In this document: positions 8,245-16,145 of the stretch, piece by piece
How positions within the stretch are numbered: position 1 is the first letter of the stretch
Layout of the letters: each line of letters starts with the position of its first letter
Source of the DNA: Aequorivita xiaoshiensis
GTDB taxonomy: Bacteria; Bacteroidota; Bacteroidia; Flavobacteriales; Flavobacteriaceae
Direction of reading: 5' to 3'
NCBI RefSeq assembly: GCF_022008395.1
Contig: NZ_JAIRBB010000001.1
Location: 558,001-622,000, forward strand
Length of the DNA: 64,000 bases
Program-made: the position numbers and the translations under genes
The notes under the pieces: generated by a model
Told to the model about the DNA's origin: nothing
Seen by the model: the letters and a program-made list of their open reading frames with translations, nothing else
Databases searched by the model: none

Positions 8245-8693
8245 ATGAAAAAGAGATTTTTAACACCTACACTTATTCTCTCTCTCTCTTCTTTAGCAGT
8301 TGCGAAAGAGAGGAATTCAAAAATGAAACCTTAACACTGATGGAGAGCGTTTCCTCAGCGGCCCAAAGAGGTACTGAAAATGAAGAATGGTTTGAACAAA
8401 AACAAATTGTTCTTGGCGGCCAAAGGACCAATGCTTATTCGGTTGCAACAATGGATTCCGCTTTTGCATATTACAATAATTATTTGCCAAATTCACCATT
8501 TCAGGGCAAGCAGGTTACGGCCACACACAAATACTCCATAAGTACTGGCACGAGTCTACAGCCAATTTTCAACAAGCTTACGGGCAGCATTAACTCTGCT
8601 GCCGCTTTGAAAAACAGTTTAATAGGGACGGGTTCTGGAAGTGCTGCCACTGCTGTTAAAATCAATGAATTATTCACGAGCTATGGGTATTAA
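8245..8693 (+). CDS. Small lipoprotein gene, out of frame at a (TC)6 tract (possible phase-variable OFF state)
   Basis: From ATG 8245 the protein starts MKKRFLTPTLILSLS, then leaves frame in the alternating TC tract at 8277-8289 and stops after 29 codons at 8332-8334. The adjacent frame carries the matching end of a lipoprotein signal, LFFSSC, and then an open frame of about 130 residues. Removing one TC unit (or adding two) would restore MKKRFLTPTLILSLFFSSC, a textbook signal peptide with lipobox cysteine, and a 148-residue protein. The alternative in-frame start, TTG 8238, gives the acidic THEKEIFNTYTY, which is not a signal peptide. The mature part (rich in S, T, N, G) has no family I recognise. 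The stop overlaps the next gene's start by 11 nt. Phase variation, sequencing error and simple decay are all possible. Confidence 0.55.
8277..8289 (+). repeat. (TC)6 dinucleotide tract in a signal-peptide coding region
   Basis: Thirteen alternating T and C bases, the only such tract I noticed in the window, placed exactly where the lipoprotein reading frame breaks. Dinucleotide tracts of this kind change length by slipped-strand mispairing; a 2-nt loss restores the frame. Confidence 0.85.
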
Positions 8694-9219
8694 AATTCAT
8701 TATTTGGCAATAGCCATACTCTTTTTTGGCGTTTTATCTTGTGACCCGCCAAGAGAGTTTTGTGACGATATGGGCACCTTCGCCAGAGTTTCGGACATAT
8801 TTATCTTGGAACCGCTACAGGACACATACCATAAGGGGGATGTGGTTACCCTTAAAGGAAGTATCGCAAACATATCTCCTTATTTCGCAGAACCAAACGT
8901 CAATCTTTTAGAGGTTACGGGTGTTGATACTGCATGGCTTATAGGAGGTGCGACGGCATTATTTGACGATAATTCTATAAATTATATAAAAGGCTCAAAA
9001 AGGGAAGGTGCATCTAATTGGTACAACATGCCATATAGCGAAATAGGTGATAAATATGAGTTTGAAGTAAATATCACCTTAAATCGTACAGGAACGTATA
9101 ACTTTCATTCTTCTTATCTAATCGATATAATTGGCGAAGGCTGCAACACTTATAATTTTGATACAAACATTGCCGGAGCCAACGCAGACAGCAGGATTGA
9201 ATTTGAGGTGCTGGAATAA
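8683..9219 (+). CDS. Hypothetical lipoprotein, translationally coupled to the preceding gene
   Basis: 178 residues from ATG 8683. The signal peptide MGIKIHYLAIAILFFGVLSC ends in a lipobox cysteine at residue 20. The mature part has a short cysteine-containing start (CDPPREFCDD) and a beta-rich body containing LQDTYHKGDVVTLKG and a final EFEVLE, suggesting an Ig-like or beta-sandwich fold; I do not recognise a family. An in-frame ATG at 8665 would add MNYSRA before the signal and is less convincing. The start overlaps the previous stop by 11 nt, so translation is probably coupled and would fall when the upstream gene is out of frame. A strong terminator follows. Confidence 0.65.
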   Translation: MGIKIHYLAIAILFFGVLSCDPPREFCDDMGTFARVSDIFILEPLQDTYHKGDVVTLKGSIANISPYFAEPNVNLLEVTGVDTAWLIGGATALFDDNSINYIKGSKREGASNWYNMPYSEIGDKYEFEVNITLNRTGTYNFHSSYLIDIIGEGCNTYNFDTNIAGANADSRIEFEVLE

Positions 9220-9236
9220 CTTTAATTACATCAATG

Positions 9237-9275
9237 AAAAGATCCCAAAGGTTTTTAAAACCTTTGGGGTCTTTT
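9237..9275 (+). terminator. Intrinsic terminator after the lipoprotein pair
   Basis: Arms at 9237-9255 and 9257-9275 pair over 19 positions with one G-T wobble around CCCAAAGG/CCTTTGGGG, flanked by A4 and T4 tracts. The AAGGTTTTTAAAACCTT core resembles the palindromes at 3423 and 6275. Confidence 0.75.
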
Positions 9276-9331
9276 ATTTCTTCAAAGATATTTTTGGATA
9301 AATTCACTAACTTGCACTAATGCAAATAGGT

Positions 9332-9376
9332 ATGCCGACCTCATTTATCGTTTTCGGTCTTAGATTTTTCTTTTAA
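9332..9376 (+). pseudogene. N-terminal remnant of a DUF4160 protein
   Basis: ATG 9332 gives MPTSFIVFGLRFFF and then a stop at 9374-9376. DUF4160 proteins typically begin MPTI...G.RFFFYSNEH, so this is the first 14 codons of such a gene with the rest deleted. It abuts a DUF2442 remnant, the usual partner of DUF4160. The match is short, so confidence rests on the pairing. Confidence 0.5.
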
Positions 9377-9378
9377 TA

Positions 9379-9618
9379 ATGAACACTTTAGAAAATAATA
9401 TAGAAATTAAAAGACTTTGGTTTACAGACTCAAAAATATGTATCGAAACCCTCGATGGGCAGAAGCTAAGCCATCTATTATCCTGGTTTTCAAAGTAGAA
9501 AAATGCAAGCGAGGTAGAGAAAAACAACTACGAACTCTCCCCTTTTGGAATCCATTGGTTAAAACTTGATGAAGATTTAAGTTTCAGTGATCTTTTGATT
9601 TTAAAAAATAAAGTCTTT
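9379..9618 (+). pseudogene. DUF2442 protein, broken by an in-frame TAG
   Basis: From ATG 9379 the frame reads MNTLENNIEIKRLWF and then IETLDGQKLSHLLSWFSK, followed by TAG at 9496-9498. In the same frame it goes on KNASEVEKNNYELSPFGIHW and LKLDEDLSFSDLL. This is the full DUF2442 pattern (LSWFP.L..A....R..YEL...G.HW..LDEDLS), with the stop where a leucine normally stands; a single TTG to TAG change would explain it. DUF2442 proteins often pair with DUF4160 proteins in small toxin-antitoxin-like modules; here both partners are ruined. The 3' limit is approximate, as the frame then runs into the convergent reductase gene. Confidence 0.75.
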
Positions 9619-9645
9619 AGCCCTATCTTCTCGCTTTTTTTTTGG

Positions 9646-9675
9646 AATTTGGGATTTCAAAATTTGGGATTTCAA
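9646..9675. repeat. 15-bp exact tandem duplication
   Basis: AATTTGGGATTTCAA occurs twice head to tail, ending 3 nt before the stop of the convergent reductase gene. It looks like a replication-slippage duplication in decaying sequence; no function is evident. Confidence 0.8.
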
Positions 9676-9678
9676 GCT

Positions 9679-10719
9679 TTAAACATCATCATAATCTACA
9701 ACAATCTTAGCTGTTGTAGGATGTGCTTGGCAAGTTAAGATTAAACCTTCTGCAATTTCAGAATCGGTAAGGATTTGATTTTTGCGCATTTCGGCTTTTC
9801 CTTCTCTTAAGCGAGCGATACAGGTACTGCAAATTCCTCCTTGACAAGAATATGGGGGATCTAAGCCTTCGTCTAATGCCGCTTCAAGAATAGATTTCGT
9901 TTGTGGCATAACAAAGGTTTCTTCCTCATCATCAAGCATAACTACCACGCTAGTATCACCGTCGTGTGCTTCAACTAAAAGTCCTTTTTCTGCAGTTGAA
10001 AACAGTTCGTGGTGGATTTGTTTTGAATTTACTCCGTTGTGTTTCAATGTAGCCGAAACCTCGTCAATCATTTCTTCAGGACCACACAAATAATAGGCTT
10101 CGTGTATATCTTCCCCATATTTATTTTTTAAGAAATAATTTGTGATAGATCGATCTATTCTACCAAATCTAGCACCTTCTTCTTCTTTTCTGCTGAAAAC
10201 AAATTCGACATAAAATCTATCTGGATATTGGTCTTTAAGCGCTACTATTTCATCGTAAAACATTGTTTCTTCTACGGTTTTATTGCCATAAATTAGTAAG
10301 AATGTGCTTTGAGGCATTTCTTCCATAGTAGATTTTATAAGCGATAACACTGGGGTTATCCCACTTCCAGCTGCAAATGCAACATAGTTTTTAATATTTG
10401 GCTCCAAAGTAAATTTACCTGTTGGTGGCATTACTTGCAAAGTGTCGCCAGCTTTTAAAACTGAATTCGCATATTGTGAAAATAATCCGTTTTCAACTTT
10501 TTTAACCCCAACCTTTAGCGTCCCACTTTTCGGGGAAGAACATATAGAATAAGCGCGGCGTATCTCTTTGTCATCGGCTAGGTATTTTATTGTAATATAT
10601 TGTCCAGCTTTAAAAGAAAATGTACCTTTCAAATTATCTGGAATTTGAAAACTAATTGAAACTGAATTTGGAGTTTCTTTTTTTACCTCAGAAACGGTAA
10701 GCGTATGAAATTCGCTCAT
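9679..10719 (-). CDS. PaaE-like FAD/NAD(P) oxidoreductase with C-terminal 2Fe-2S ferredoxin domain
   Basis: 346 residues from the start MSEFHTLTVSEV; an upstream ATG would add 18 residues but they look like untranslated leader. Three domains follow in order: an FAD-binding barrel with RRAYSICSSP (about residues 1-105), an NAD(P)-binding domain with GSGITPVLSLI and YYLCGPEEMI (110-240), and a plant-type ferredoxin domain with CQGGICSTC and a distant LTCQAHP cysteine (255-346), giving all four cluster ligands. The family shuttles electrons from NAD(P)H to an oxygenase or other acceptor, as in PaaE. No paa genes are nearby, so the partner is unknown and a general ferredoxin reductase role is equally likely. 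Confidence 0.88.
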   Translation of the reverse strand: MSEFHTLTVSEVKKETPNSVSISFQIPDNLKGTFSFKAGQYITIKYLADDKEIRRAYSICSSPKSGTLKVGVKKVENGLFSQYANSVLKAGDTLQVMPPTGKFTLEPNIKNYVAFAAGSGITPVLSLIKSTMEEMPQSTFLLIYGNKTVEETMFYDEIVALKDQYPDRFYVEFVFSRKEEEGARFGRIDRSITNYFLKNKYGEDIHEAYYLCGPEEMIDEVSATLKHNGVNSKQIHHELFSTAEKGLLVEAHDGDTSVVVMLDDEEETFVMPQTKSILEAALDEGLDPPYSCQGGICSTCIARLREGKAEMRKNQILTDSEIAEGLILTCQAHPTTAKIVVDYDDV

Positions 10720-10910
10720 AATCGTAATTTTTTTTGCAAAAGTACAAATGATATCAGTTAAATAAAGTTTCAACCACTTTAAAGTGATGTATTTTTTCAG
10801 AGTTTCATTAAGCAGATAATAAAAAGAAACGTATTTTTACCGCTCTTTAGCGATTCTACATACTAAAAAAGAACCTTTTAAGTTAGAATACCATAAAAAC
10901 TGAAATCATT

Positions 10911-13454
10911 TTGAAGGGCACTTATAAAATTACATTATTCACTCTAGCTGTAATATTTTTTGCGGCTTGTTCACGTAAAAAGAATACTTTTATAAACCGT
11001 AATGTTCACGCGGTAACTGCTGAGTTCAACACCTTGTACAATGGAAATTTAGCCTTTACCGATGGTAAGAACAGACTTGCAGCAGGTTATCGCGATAACT
11101 TTTGGGAGATCTTGCCTGTAGAACGTATCGAAATTAAGGAAGCTGAAATTAAAGCGCCAGGGAAAAATAACAGTGGCGACTTTAATAGAGCAGAAGAAAA
11201 AGCTGCCAAGGCAATCCAAAAACACTCGATGTATATCGATGGCCGTGAGCATAACCCACAGATAGATGAGGCTTATATTCTTTTAGGAAAAGCACGTTAC
11301 TACGACGGACGTTTTGTTCCTGCACTAGATGCTTTCAACTTTATTTTAGACCGTTACCCTACTAGTAATAGCATAAATATTGCTAAAGTTTGGAAGGCAA
11401 AAACAAATATTCGTTTAAATAACGAAGAGTACGCAATCGAGAACCTAAAAAGAATGTTCCGAGATGACGATCTTAATGAAGAAGAATTAGCAGATGGTGC
11501 CGCAATGATGGCGCAAGCATTTATCAATCTTGATTCATTAGAGCCAGCGCTAGAGTATATGAAGATGGCTGTAGATAACGTTCAGGATAACGAGCTAAAA
11601 GGAAGATACACTTTTATAAAAGGTCAGCTTTACAACCGTTTGCAAGAAAAAGATAGCGCAAATATGGCTTTCGATGAGGTGATTGCAATGAATCGTAAAA
11701 CTTCTCGCGTTTATATGATTAACGCTTATCTTGAAAAAGGAAAGAATTTTGATTACGCAAGTGGAGACCGTACTGCATTCTTAACACTGTTAAACGACCT
11801 AGCAGAAAACCGTGAAAACCGTCCGTTTTTAGACAAGATTTACAATCAGTTTGGAGATTATTACCGCAATAGCGATAGTATCGAAAGAGCTGTTGCGTAT
11901 TACAACAAATCGATACAGGCGTTTAATCAGGATAGAGTACTACAGGCAGTAAACTATCAAACTTTAGCTGAAATTAATTTTGATGATGCCGAGTACAAAA
12001 AAGCAGGAGCGTATTACGATAGTACCCTAACTTTCCTTGAACAAAATAGTCGTCAATGGCGTAGAATTACAAAAAAGCGTGAAAATCTTGACGATGTAAT
12101 TAAGTATGAAGACATCGCTTCGGTAAACGACAGTGTTTTGAGGCTAGTGAAAATGAGCCCAGCAGAACAAGAAGCGTTTTTCGTTTCGTATACTACTGCT
12201 TTAAAAGAACAAGCTCGACTAGATTCAATTGAAGCTGTAAAAACAGAACAGAGAATTGCCAATAACGAATTTTATAAAAAAGAAAATACAGCCGCCGGTC
12301 CAAATAAAGGTAGCACTTTCTATTTCTACAACACTTCAACTATAGCATACGGAAAAGGAGAGTTTAGAAAAATTTGGGGTGACAGAAAGCTTGAAGATAA
12401 CTGGAGACTTTCTAGTAAGAATTCTTCGTTAATTTCTGATGAAGACATTGAAGCTGAGGTTATTCCAATTTCTGAAAACGAAAAGTTTAAGCCAGAAACT
12501 TATATTGCTTTAATCCCGACCGATGAAAAGGTAATCGATAGTTTAGCAAAAGATAGAAACTTTGCTTACTACCAATTAGGGCTTATTTATAAAGAGAAAT
12601 TCAAGGAGTACAATCTTGCAGCAAATAGATTAGAGACATTGCTTACCAACAATCCTGAACATAGGTTAGTGGTTCCTTCTAAATATAACTTGGTTAAAAT
12701 TTATGAAGAGCTAGATAACGCTTCAGCTGCTGAAAAGTATAAGAATGATATTCTTACAAATCATGCTGATACGCGTTATGCGGAAATATTACGCAATCCA
12801 AATTCGCAATTACCAACAGACGAATCTAGCCCAGAATTTAAGTACAAACAATTGTATAAAGAATTTGAAGCTGCAAAATACGCTGAGGTAATTGAAAAAT
12901 GCGATGAGTATATGATGGTATATAATGGTAATGACATTGTGCCAAAATTTGAATTGCTTAAAGCTACCGCGCTCGGACGTCAACAGGGTTTTGAAGTGTA
13001 TAAAAAAGCTTTAAACTTTATTGCGCTTAACTATCCAAGTACAGCAGAAGGGAAACAAGCTCAGCAAATCTATAGCAATGTGCTACCGCAATTAGAATTT
13101 AAAAACTTCGGAAAAGATGAAGATGCTAAATCTTGGAAGCTAGTTTATAAGTTTGAAAATACTGAGGGCGAAGCTGCCGAAAAATTAAAAGAAAAGTTAG
13201 ATAAAGCGATAGAAAATCACCGTTATATTAATATGACTACTTCTATTGACTACTACAATCCGAAAAGTAAATTTGTAATCGTTCACGGATTAAACACTAA
13301 AGGTGGTGCGAAAGGATTTGCCGAATTATTAGAAGAAAATAAAGAGTACAAGGTGAAGCACCCGTATTTTGAAATTTCTAGCGATAATTATAAAATCGTT
13401 CAAATTCATAAAAACTTGGATGATTATTTAAATCAAGAAGCATCCGCACAATAG
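10911..13454 (+). CDS. sprE: T9SS/gliding-associated TPR lipoprotein (SprE/PorW homologue)
   Basis: 847 residues beginning with a TTG codon and a lipoprotein signal ending VIFFAAC (cysteine 20), followed by RKKNTFINRNVHAVTAEFN, a start typical of SprE/PorW. Several TPR-like helix pairs occupy about residues 110-370, then a charged linker, then a second helical-repeat block from about 540. SprE of Flavobacterium and PorW of Porphyromonas are outer-membrane or periplasmic lipoproteins needed for type IX secretion and, in gliding species, motility. Secreted proteins with type A sorting tails are encoded at 34.8 and 48.3 kb, which agrees. The bactofilin gene follows after 50 nt. Upstream, TATTTTTA at 10831-10840 is one base off the -7 consensus. 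Confidence 0.85.
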   Translation: MKGTYKITLFTLAVIFFAACSRKKNTFINRNVHAVTAEFNTLYNGNLAFTDGKNRLAAGYRDNFWEILPVERIEIKEAEIKAPGKNNSGDFNRAEEKAAKAIQKHSMYIDGREHNPQIDEAYILLGKARYYDGRFVPALDAFNFILDRYPTSNSINIAKVWKAKTNIRLNNEEYAIENLKRMFRDDDLNEEELADGAAMMAQAFINLDSLEPALEYMKMAVDNVQDNELKGRYTFIKGQLYNRLQEKDSANMAFDEVIAMNRKTSRVYMINAYLEKGKNFDYASGDRTAFLTLLNDLAENRENRPFLDKIYNQFGDYYRNSDSIERAVAYYNKSIQAFNQDRVLQAVNYQTLAEINFDDAEYKKAGAYYDSTLTFLEQNSRQWRRITKKRENLDDVIKYEDIASVNDSVLRLVKMSPAEQEAFFVSYTTALKEQARLDSIEAVKTEQRIANNEFYKKENTAAGPNKGSTFYFYNTSTIAYGKGEFRKIWGDRKLEDNWRLSSKNSSLISDEDIEAEVIPISENEKFKPETYIALIPTDEKVIDSLAKDRNFAYYQLGLIYKEKFKEYNLAANRLETLLTNNPEHRLVVPSKYNLVKIYEELDNASAAEKYKNDILTNHADTRYAEILRNPNSQLPTDESSPEFKYKQLYKEFEAAKYAEVIEKCDEYMMVYNGNDIVPKFELLKATALGRQQGFEVYKKALNFIALNYPSTAEGKQAQQIYSNVLPQLEFKNFGKDEDAKSWKLVYKFENTEGEAAEKLKEKLDKAIENHRYINMTTSIDYYNPKSKFVIVHGLNTKGGAKGFAELLEENKEYKVKHPYFEISSDNYKIVQIHKNLDDYLNQEASAQ

Positions 13455-13504
13455 GTAATTAGAACCTGAAATTCTATAGCATAATAATATTAAAATCTAA
13501 ATCC

Positions 13505-13975
13505 ATGTTTCCAGAAAAAAAAGCCAAGAAAAATAATGTTGAACCAAGCACGGCTCAAAACAGAATAAGTGAAGGTACAACTCTTAAAGGAGATATATCT
13601 TCTTCAGGTTTTTTTAGAATTGATGGTTCCATAGAAGGGAATGTGAATACCCCCTCAAAAGTTGTTTTAGGGAAAACTGGAGAAATTAAAGGAACGTTAA
13701 GTTGTGAAAATGCCGATTTAGAAGGAAAATTTGAAGGAAGTCTTCAAGTTACCGGAACGCTAACGCTGCGATCTACGGCTTTAGTAGAGGGTGAAATTGT
13801 TGTAGGAAAGCTATCTGTTGAACCCGGAGCAGTATTAAATGCGTCTTGTATTATGCAAGACGGTAAGCCTAAAGCTGGACTAAACGCTCCAAAGTTACCT
13901 GGAGATTCGCAACCTCGACTTTTTAATAAGAAACAAAAGGTTAAGGAAACCTCTACACTCACAAAATCAGACTAA
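13505..13975 (+). CDS. Bactofilin (polymer-forming cytoskeletal protein)
   Basis: 156 residues. A disordered N-terminus is followed by the bactofilin (DUF583) beta-helix, about residues 18-115, with regular repeats such as ISEGTTLKGDISSSGFFRID, GSIEGNVNTPSKVVLGKTG and LEGKFEGSLQVTGTLTLRST. A basic, proline-containing tail follows. Bactofilins self-assemble without nucleotides into filaments that localise cell-envelope proteins. The gene lies between the SprE homologue (50 nt) and atpZ (15 nt), so it may be transcribed with the start of the ATP synthase operon. Confidence 0.9.
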   Translation: MFPEKKAKKNNVEPSTAQNRISEGTTLKGDISSSGFFRIDGSIEGNVNTPSKVVLGKTGEIKGTLSCENADLEGKFEGSLQVTGTLTLRSTALVEGEIVVGKLSVEPGAVLNASCIMQDGKPKAGLNAPKLPGDSQPRLFNKKQKVKETSTLTKSD

Positions 13976-13990
13976 ATATAATGTATAAAA

Positions 13991-14200
13991 ATGTCTGCCG
14001 ATAATAAAAATAATAATCGATGGATTGCTCTTTCGGGTATTGGAATTCAAATGGGACTTACAATATTCCTTGGAAACCTATTAGGTAGGTGGCTAGCCAG
14101 CACTTTCGAATTAAATTTTTTGGAACCAACCCTCACTATCGCAGCAATATTTTTGTCGATTTTTAGTGTCATTAGAGGTGTAAATAAATTAAACAAATAA
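13991..14200 (+). CDS. AtpZ/AtpI family protein
   Basis: 69 residues with two membrane helices (about 11-35 and 45-62). The pattern GIGIQMGLTIFLGNLLGRWL is typical of the small AtpZ/AtpI proteins encoded at the head of F1Fo operons, which are thought to help c-ring assembly or Mg/Ca supply. It lies 15 nt after bactofilin and its stop abuts the next ATG, indicating an operon. Confidence 0.82.
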   Translation: MSADNKNNNRWIALSGIGIQMGLTIFLGNLLGRWLASTFELNFLEPTLTIAAIFLSIFSVIRGVNKLNK

Positions 14201-14596
14201 ATGCTTCAGAAAAAAATACTTCATTACACCTTATTATGTGGGTTGGTTTTAATTGCTGGTTATGCTATTCATAACTTCATTCTTGAACAATTAAATATAG
14301 AACATCCGTTTAACTTATGGCATATATACCTTTTTCAAGGCATAGCAACGCTTATTCTTTGTATTAACTTTGAATTTATTTCGCAGAAAATGCAGCAATT
14401 AAAAGACCAGTTAGGCTTTTTTTATTTAGCAGCAATGGCCGTTAAAGTTGGATTATTTAGTTTATTCTTTAAAGATATTCTTTTTTCATCGTTAGTATTG
14501 TCAAAAACAGACAGTCTTTCGCTGTTAATTCCAGTATTTCTGTTTCTATTTTTAGAGGTTCTAATAATTGTTAAAATTCTGAATAGAAACAACTAA
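14201..14596 (+). CDS. DUF6168-type membrane protein of the ATP synthase operon
   Basis: 131 residues with four predicted membrane helices (about 7-27, 42-62, 75-95, 105-125). It occupies the place between atpZ and atpB where many Flavobacteriia encode a small membrane protein (DUF6168, from memory). It may be the counterpart of AtpI/subunit i, but sequence similarity to E. coli AtpI is not evident. ATG directly abuts the atpZ stop codon. Confidence 0.65.
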   Translation: MLQKKILHYTLLCGLVLIAGYAIHNFILEQLNIEHPFNLWHIYLFQGIATLILCINFEFISQKMQQLKDQLGFFYLAAMAVKVGLFSLFFKDILFSSLVLSKTDSLSLLIPVFLFLFLEVLIIVKILNRNN

Positions 14597-14641
14597 AATA
14601 TAAATTTGCATTTGTTGTGGGTATTTTAAATAGAAATTCCC

Positions 14642-14649
14642 TACTTTTG
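14642..14649 (+). promoter_or_regulatory. Candidate -7 box upstream of atpB
   Basis: TACTTTTG matches TAnnTTTG exactly and lies 39 nt before the atpB ATG. A second match, TAAATTTG, lies at 14601-14608. The ATP synthase structural genes may thus have their own promoter apart from read-through from bactofilin/atpZ. Confidence 0.4.
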
Positions 14650-14688
14650 CCGCCGAATTAGACAGGCATTATTTTTTCAAGAGAAGCA

Positions 14689-15879
14689 ATGAAAATATCA
14701 ATTTATTCAATTAAATTTTTCGGATTACTACTTACTTGTTTGTTGACTATCAATGTTTTTGCTAATCAGAGCAATGAACAAGCGCAACAAGACGACGGAA
14801 GAGTAAGTACTCCAAGTGAAATCGAAGAATATATTCTTCATCACTTAAAAGACTCACATGGTTTTCATTTAGTATCTTTTACTAATGATGCAGGTGAACG
14901 CGTGCATGTTGGATTTCCACTTCCGGTTATCGTTTATGGAAACGATGGCTTCACTACATTTATGTCTTCAGAATTTCACCACGACACTGAAGGCGAGGTG
15001 ATTGTAGAGAAAAATGGAAGCCGTTTTGTAAACTACCACAGTAAAATTTACGAGTTGGAGGAAGGTGCAACTGAGCTTGTGTTTGACGAAGCGCATCATC
15101 CTGTTAATGCTTCAAAACCTTTAGACTTATCGATTACAAAAAGTGTATTTGGTATTTTGGTGGTAGGGTTGTTAATGTTATGGTGGTTTTCATCATTGGC
15201 TAGACAATATAAAAAGAGAAGTATTCCTAAAGGATTTGGTCGTGTACTAGAACCGCTGGTAATTTATGTAAGAGACGAAATTGCTAGACCAAACATCGGC
15301 GAAACGAAATACAGAAAATTCACTGGATACCTTTTAACTGTTTTCTTTTTTATTTGGATTTTGAATTTATTAGGGTTAACACCTCTAGGGTTTAACGTTA
15401 CAGGGCAGATTGCAGTAACTGCAGCGCTAGCTGTGCTAACGTTAATCATTTACGTATTTAGTGGTAATAAAGATTTCTGGGGTCATATTTTTTGGATGCC
15501 AGGTGTGCCAATTTTAATTCGTCCAATTTTAGCGGTAATCGAATTGGTTGGAACATTAATTATTAAACCATTCTCACTTTTAGTGCGTTTGTTTGCTAAC
15601 ATTTCGGCGGGACATATTATCCTTATGAGTTTAATCGCGATTATGATAAACTTAAAAGCAGATTTAACTCCAGTTGGTTCAACAGCACTATCTTTTGTTT
15701 TGTCGTTATTCATCTCTGTTATCGAGCTCTTAGTAGCGTTCTTACAGGCCTATATTTTTACGATGCTTTCGGCGTTGTTTATCGGTATGGCTGTTGCGGA
15801 ACACGATCACGAACATGAGCACGATGCACATGGAAATGAAGTTCCAGATGCAGAAGATATTAGAGAGAATTTTATATAG
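14689..15879 (+). CDS. atpB: F1Fo ATP synthase subunit a, with long periplasmic N-terminal extension
   Basis: 396 residues against about 270 in E. coli. An N-terminal signal-like helix (residues 8-25) and an extra hydrophilic domain (about 30-150) precede the usual five or six helices. The essential arginine of the proton path is R300 in LLVRLFANISAGH. Subunit a forms the two half-channels beside the c-ring in the inner membrane. The tail HDHEHEHDAHG (about residues 376-386) is strikingly histidine- and acid-rich. The N-terminal extension is known in other Bacteroidota. Confidence 0.95.
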   Translation: MKISIYSIKFFGLLLTCLLTINVFANQSNEQAQQDDGRVSTPSEIEEYILHHLKDSHGFHLVSFTNDAGERVHVGFPLPVIVYGNDGFTTFMSSEFHHDTEGEVIVEKNGSRFVNYHSKIYELEEGATELVFDEAHHPVNASKPLDLSITKSVFGILVVGLLMLWWFSSLARQYKKRSIPKGFGRVLEPLVIYVRDEIARPNIGETKYRKFTGYLLTVFFFIWILNLLGLTPLGFNVTGQIAVTAALAVLTLIIYVFSGNKDFWGHIFWMPGVPILIRPILAVIELVGTLIIKPFSLLVRLFANISAGHIILMSLIAIMINLKADLTPVGSTALSFVLSLFISVIELLVAFLQAYIFTMLSALFIGMAVAEHDHEHEHDAHGNEVPDAEDIRENFI

Positions 15880-15928
15880 TAGTATAGTAGCGTATTTTTT
15901 TGTTTAATTAATTTATATACATTTTTTT

Positions 15929-16129
15929 ATGGAAACAATGATTCCAAATTTAGTAGGTGCTGGTATTATCGTATTTGGTGCTGGTTTTGGTTTAGGTAAG
16001 ATTGGTGGAAGCGCAATGGAAGCTATTGCACGTCAGCCAGAAGCTGCCAACAAAATTCAAACAGCGATGATTATTATTGCTGCACTTTTAGAAGGTTTAG
16101 CATTCGGTGCACTTTTCTTAGGAAAGTAA
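15929..16129 (+). CDS. atpE: F1Fo ATP synthase subunit c
   Basis: 66 residues forming the two-helix hairpin of the c-ring. The polar loop is ARQPEA (residues 34-39) and the ion-carrying carboxylate is E55 in AALLEGLAF. A glycine follows E55 and the Na+-type ligand set is not apparent, so proton coupling is likely. It lies 49 nt after atpB and is followed by an intercistronic hairpin. Confidence 0.95.
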   Translation: METMIPNLVGAGIIVFGAGFGLGKIGGSAMEAIARQPEAANKIQTAMIIIAALLEGLAFGALFLGK

Positions 16130-16145
16130 TCCCAAAAAACCAAAG

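Noticed and set aside
9301-9678. Intact small gene in the gap before the reductase
   Set aside because: The only recognisable coding sequence there is the stop-interrupted DUF2442 frame and a 14-codon DUF4160 start.
10720-10773. 18-residue extension of the PaaE-like reductase
   Set aside because: The extra residues precede the recognisable domain start and look like untranslated leader; MSEFHTL at 10719 is preferred.
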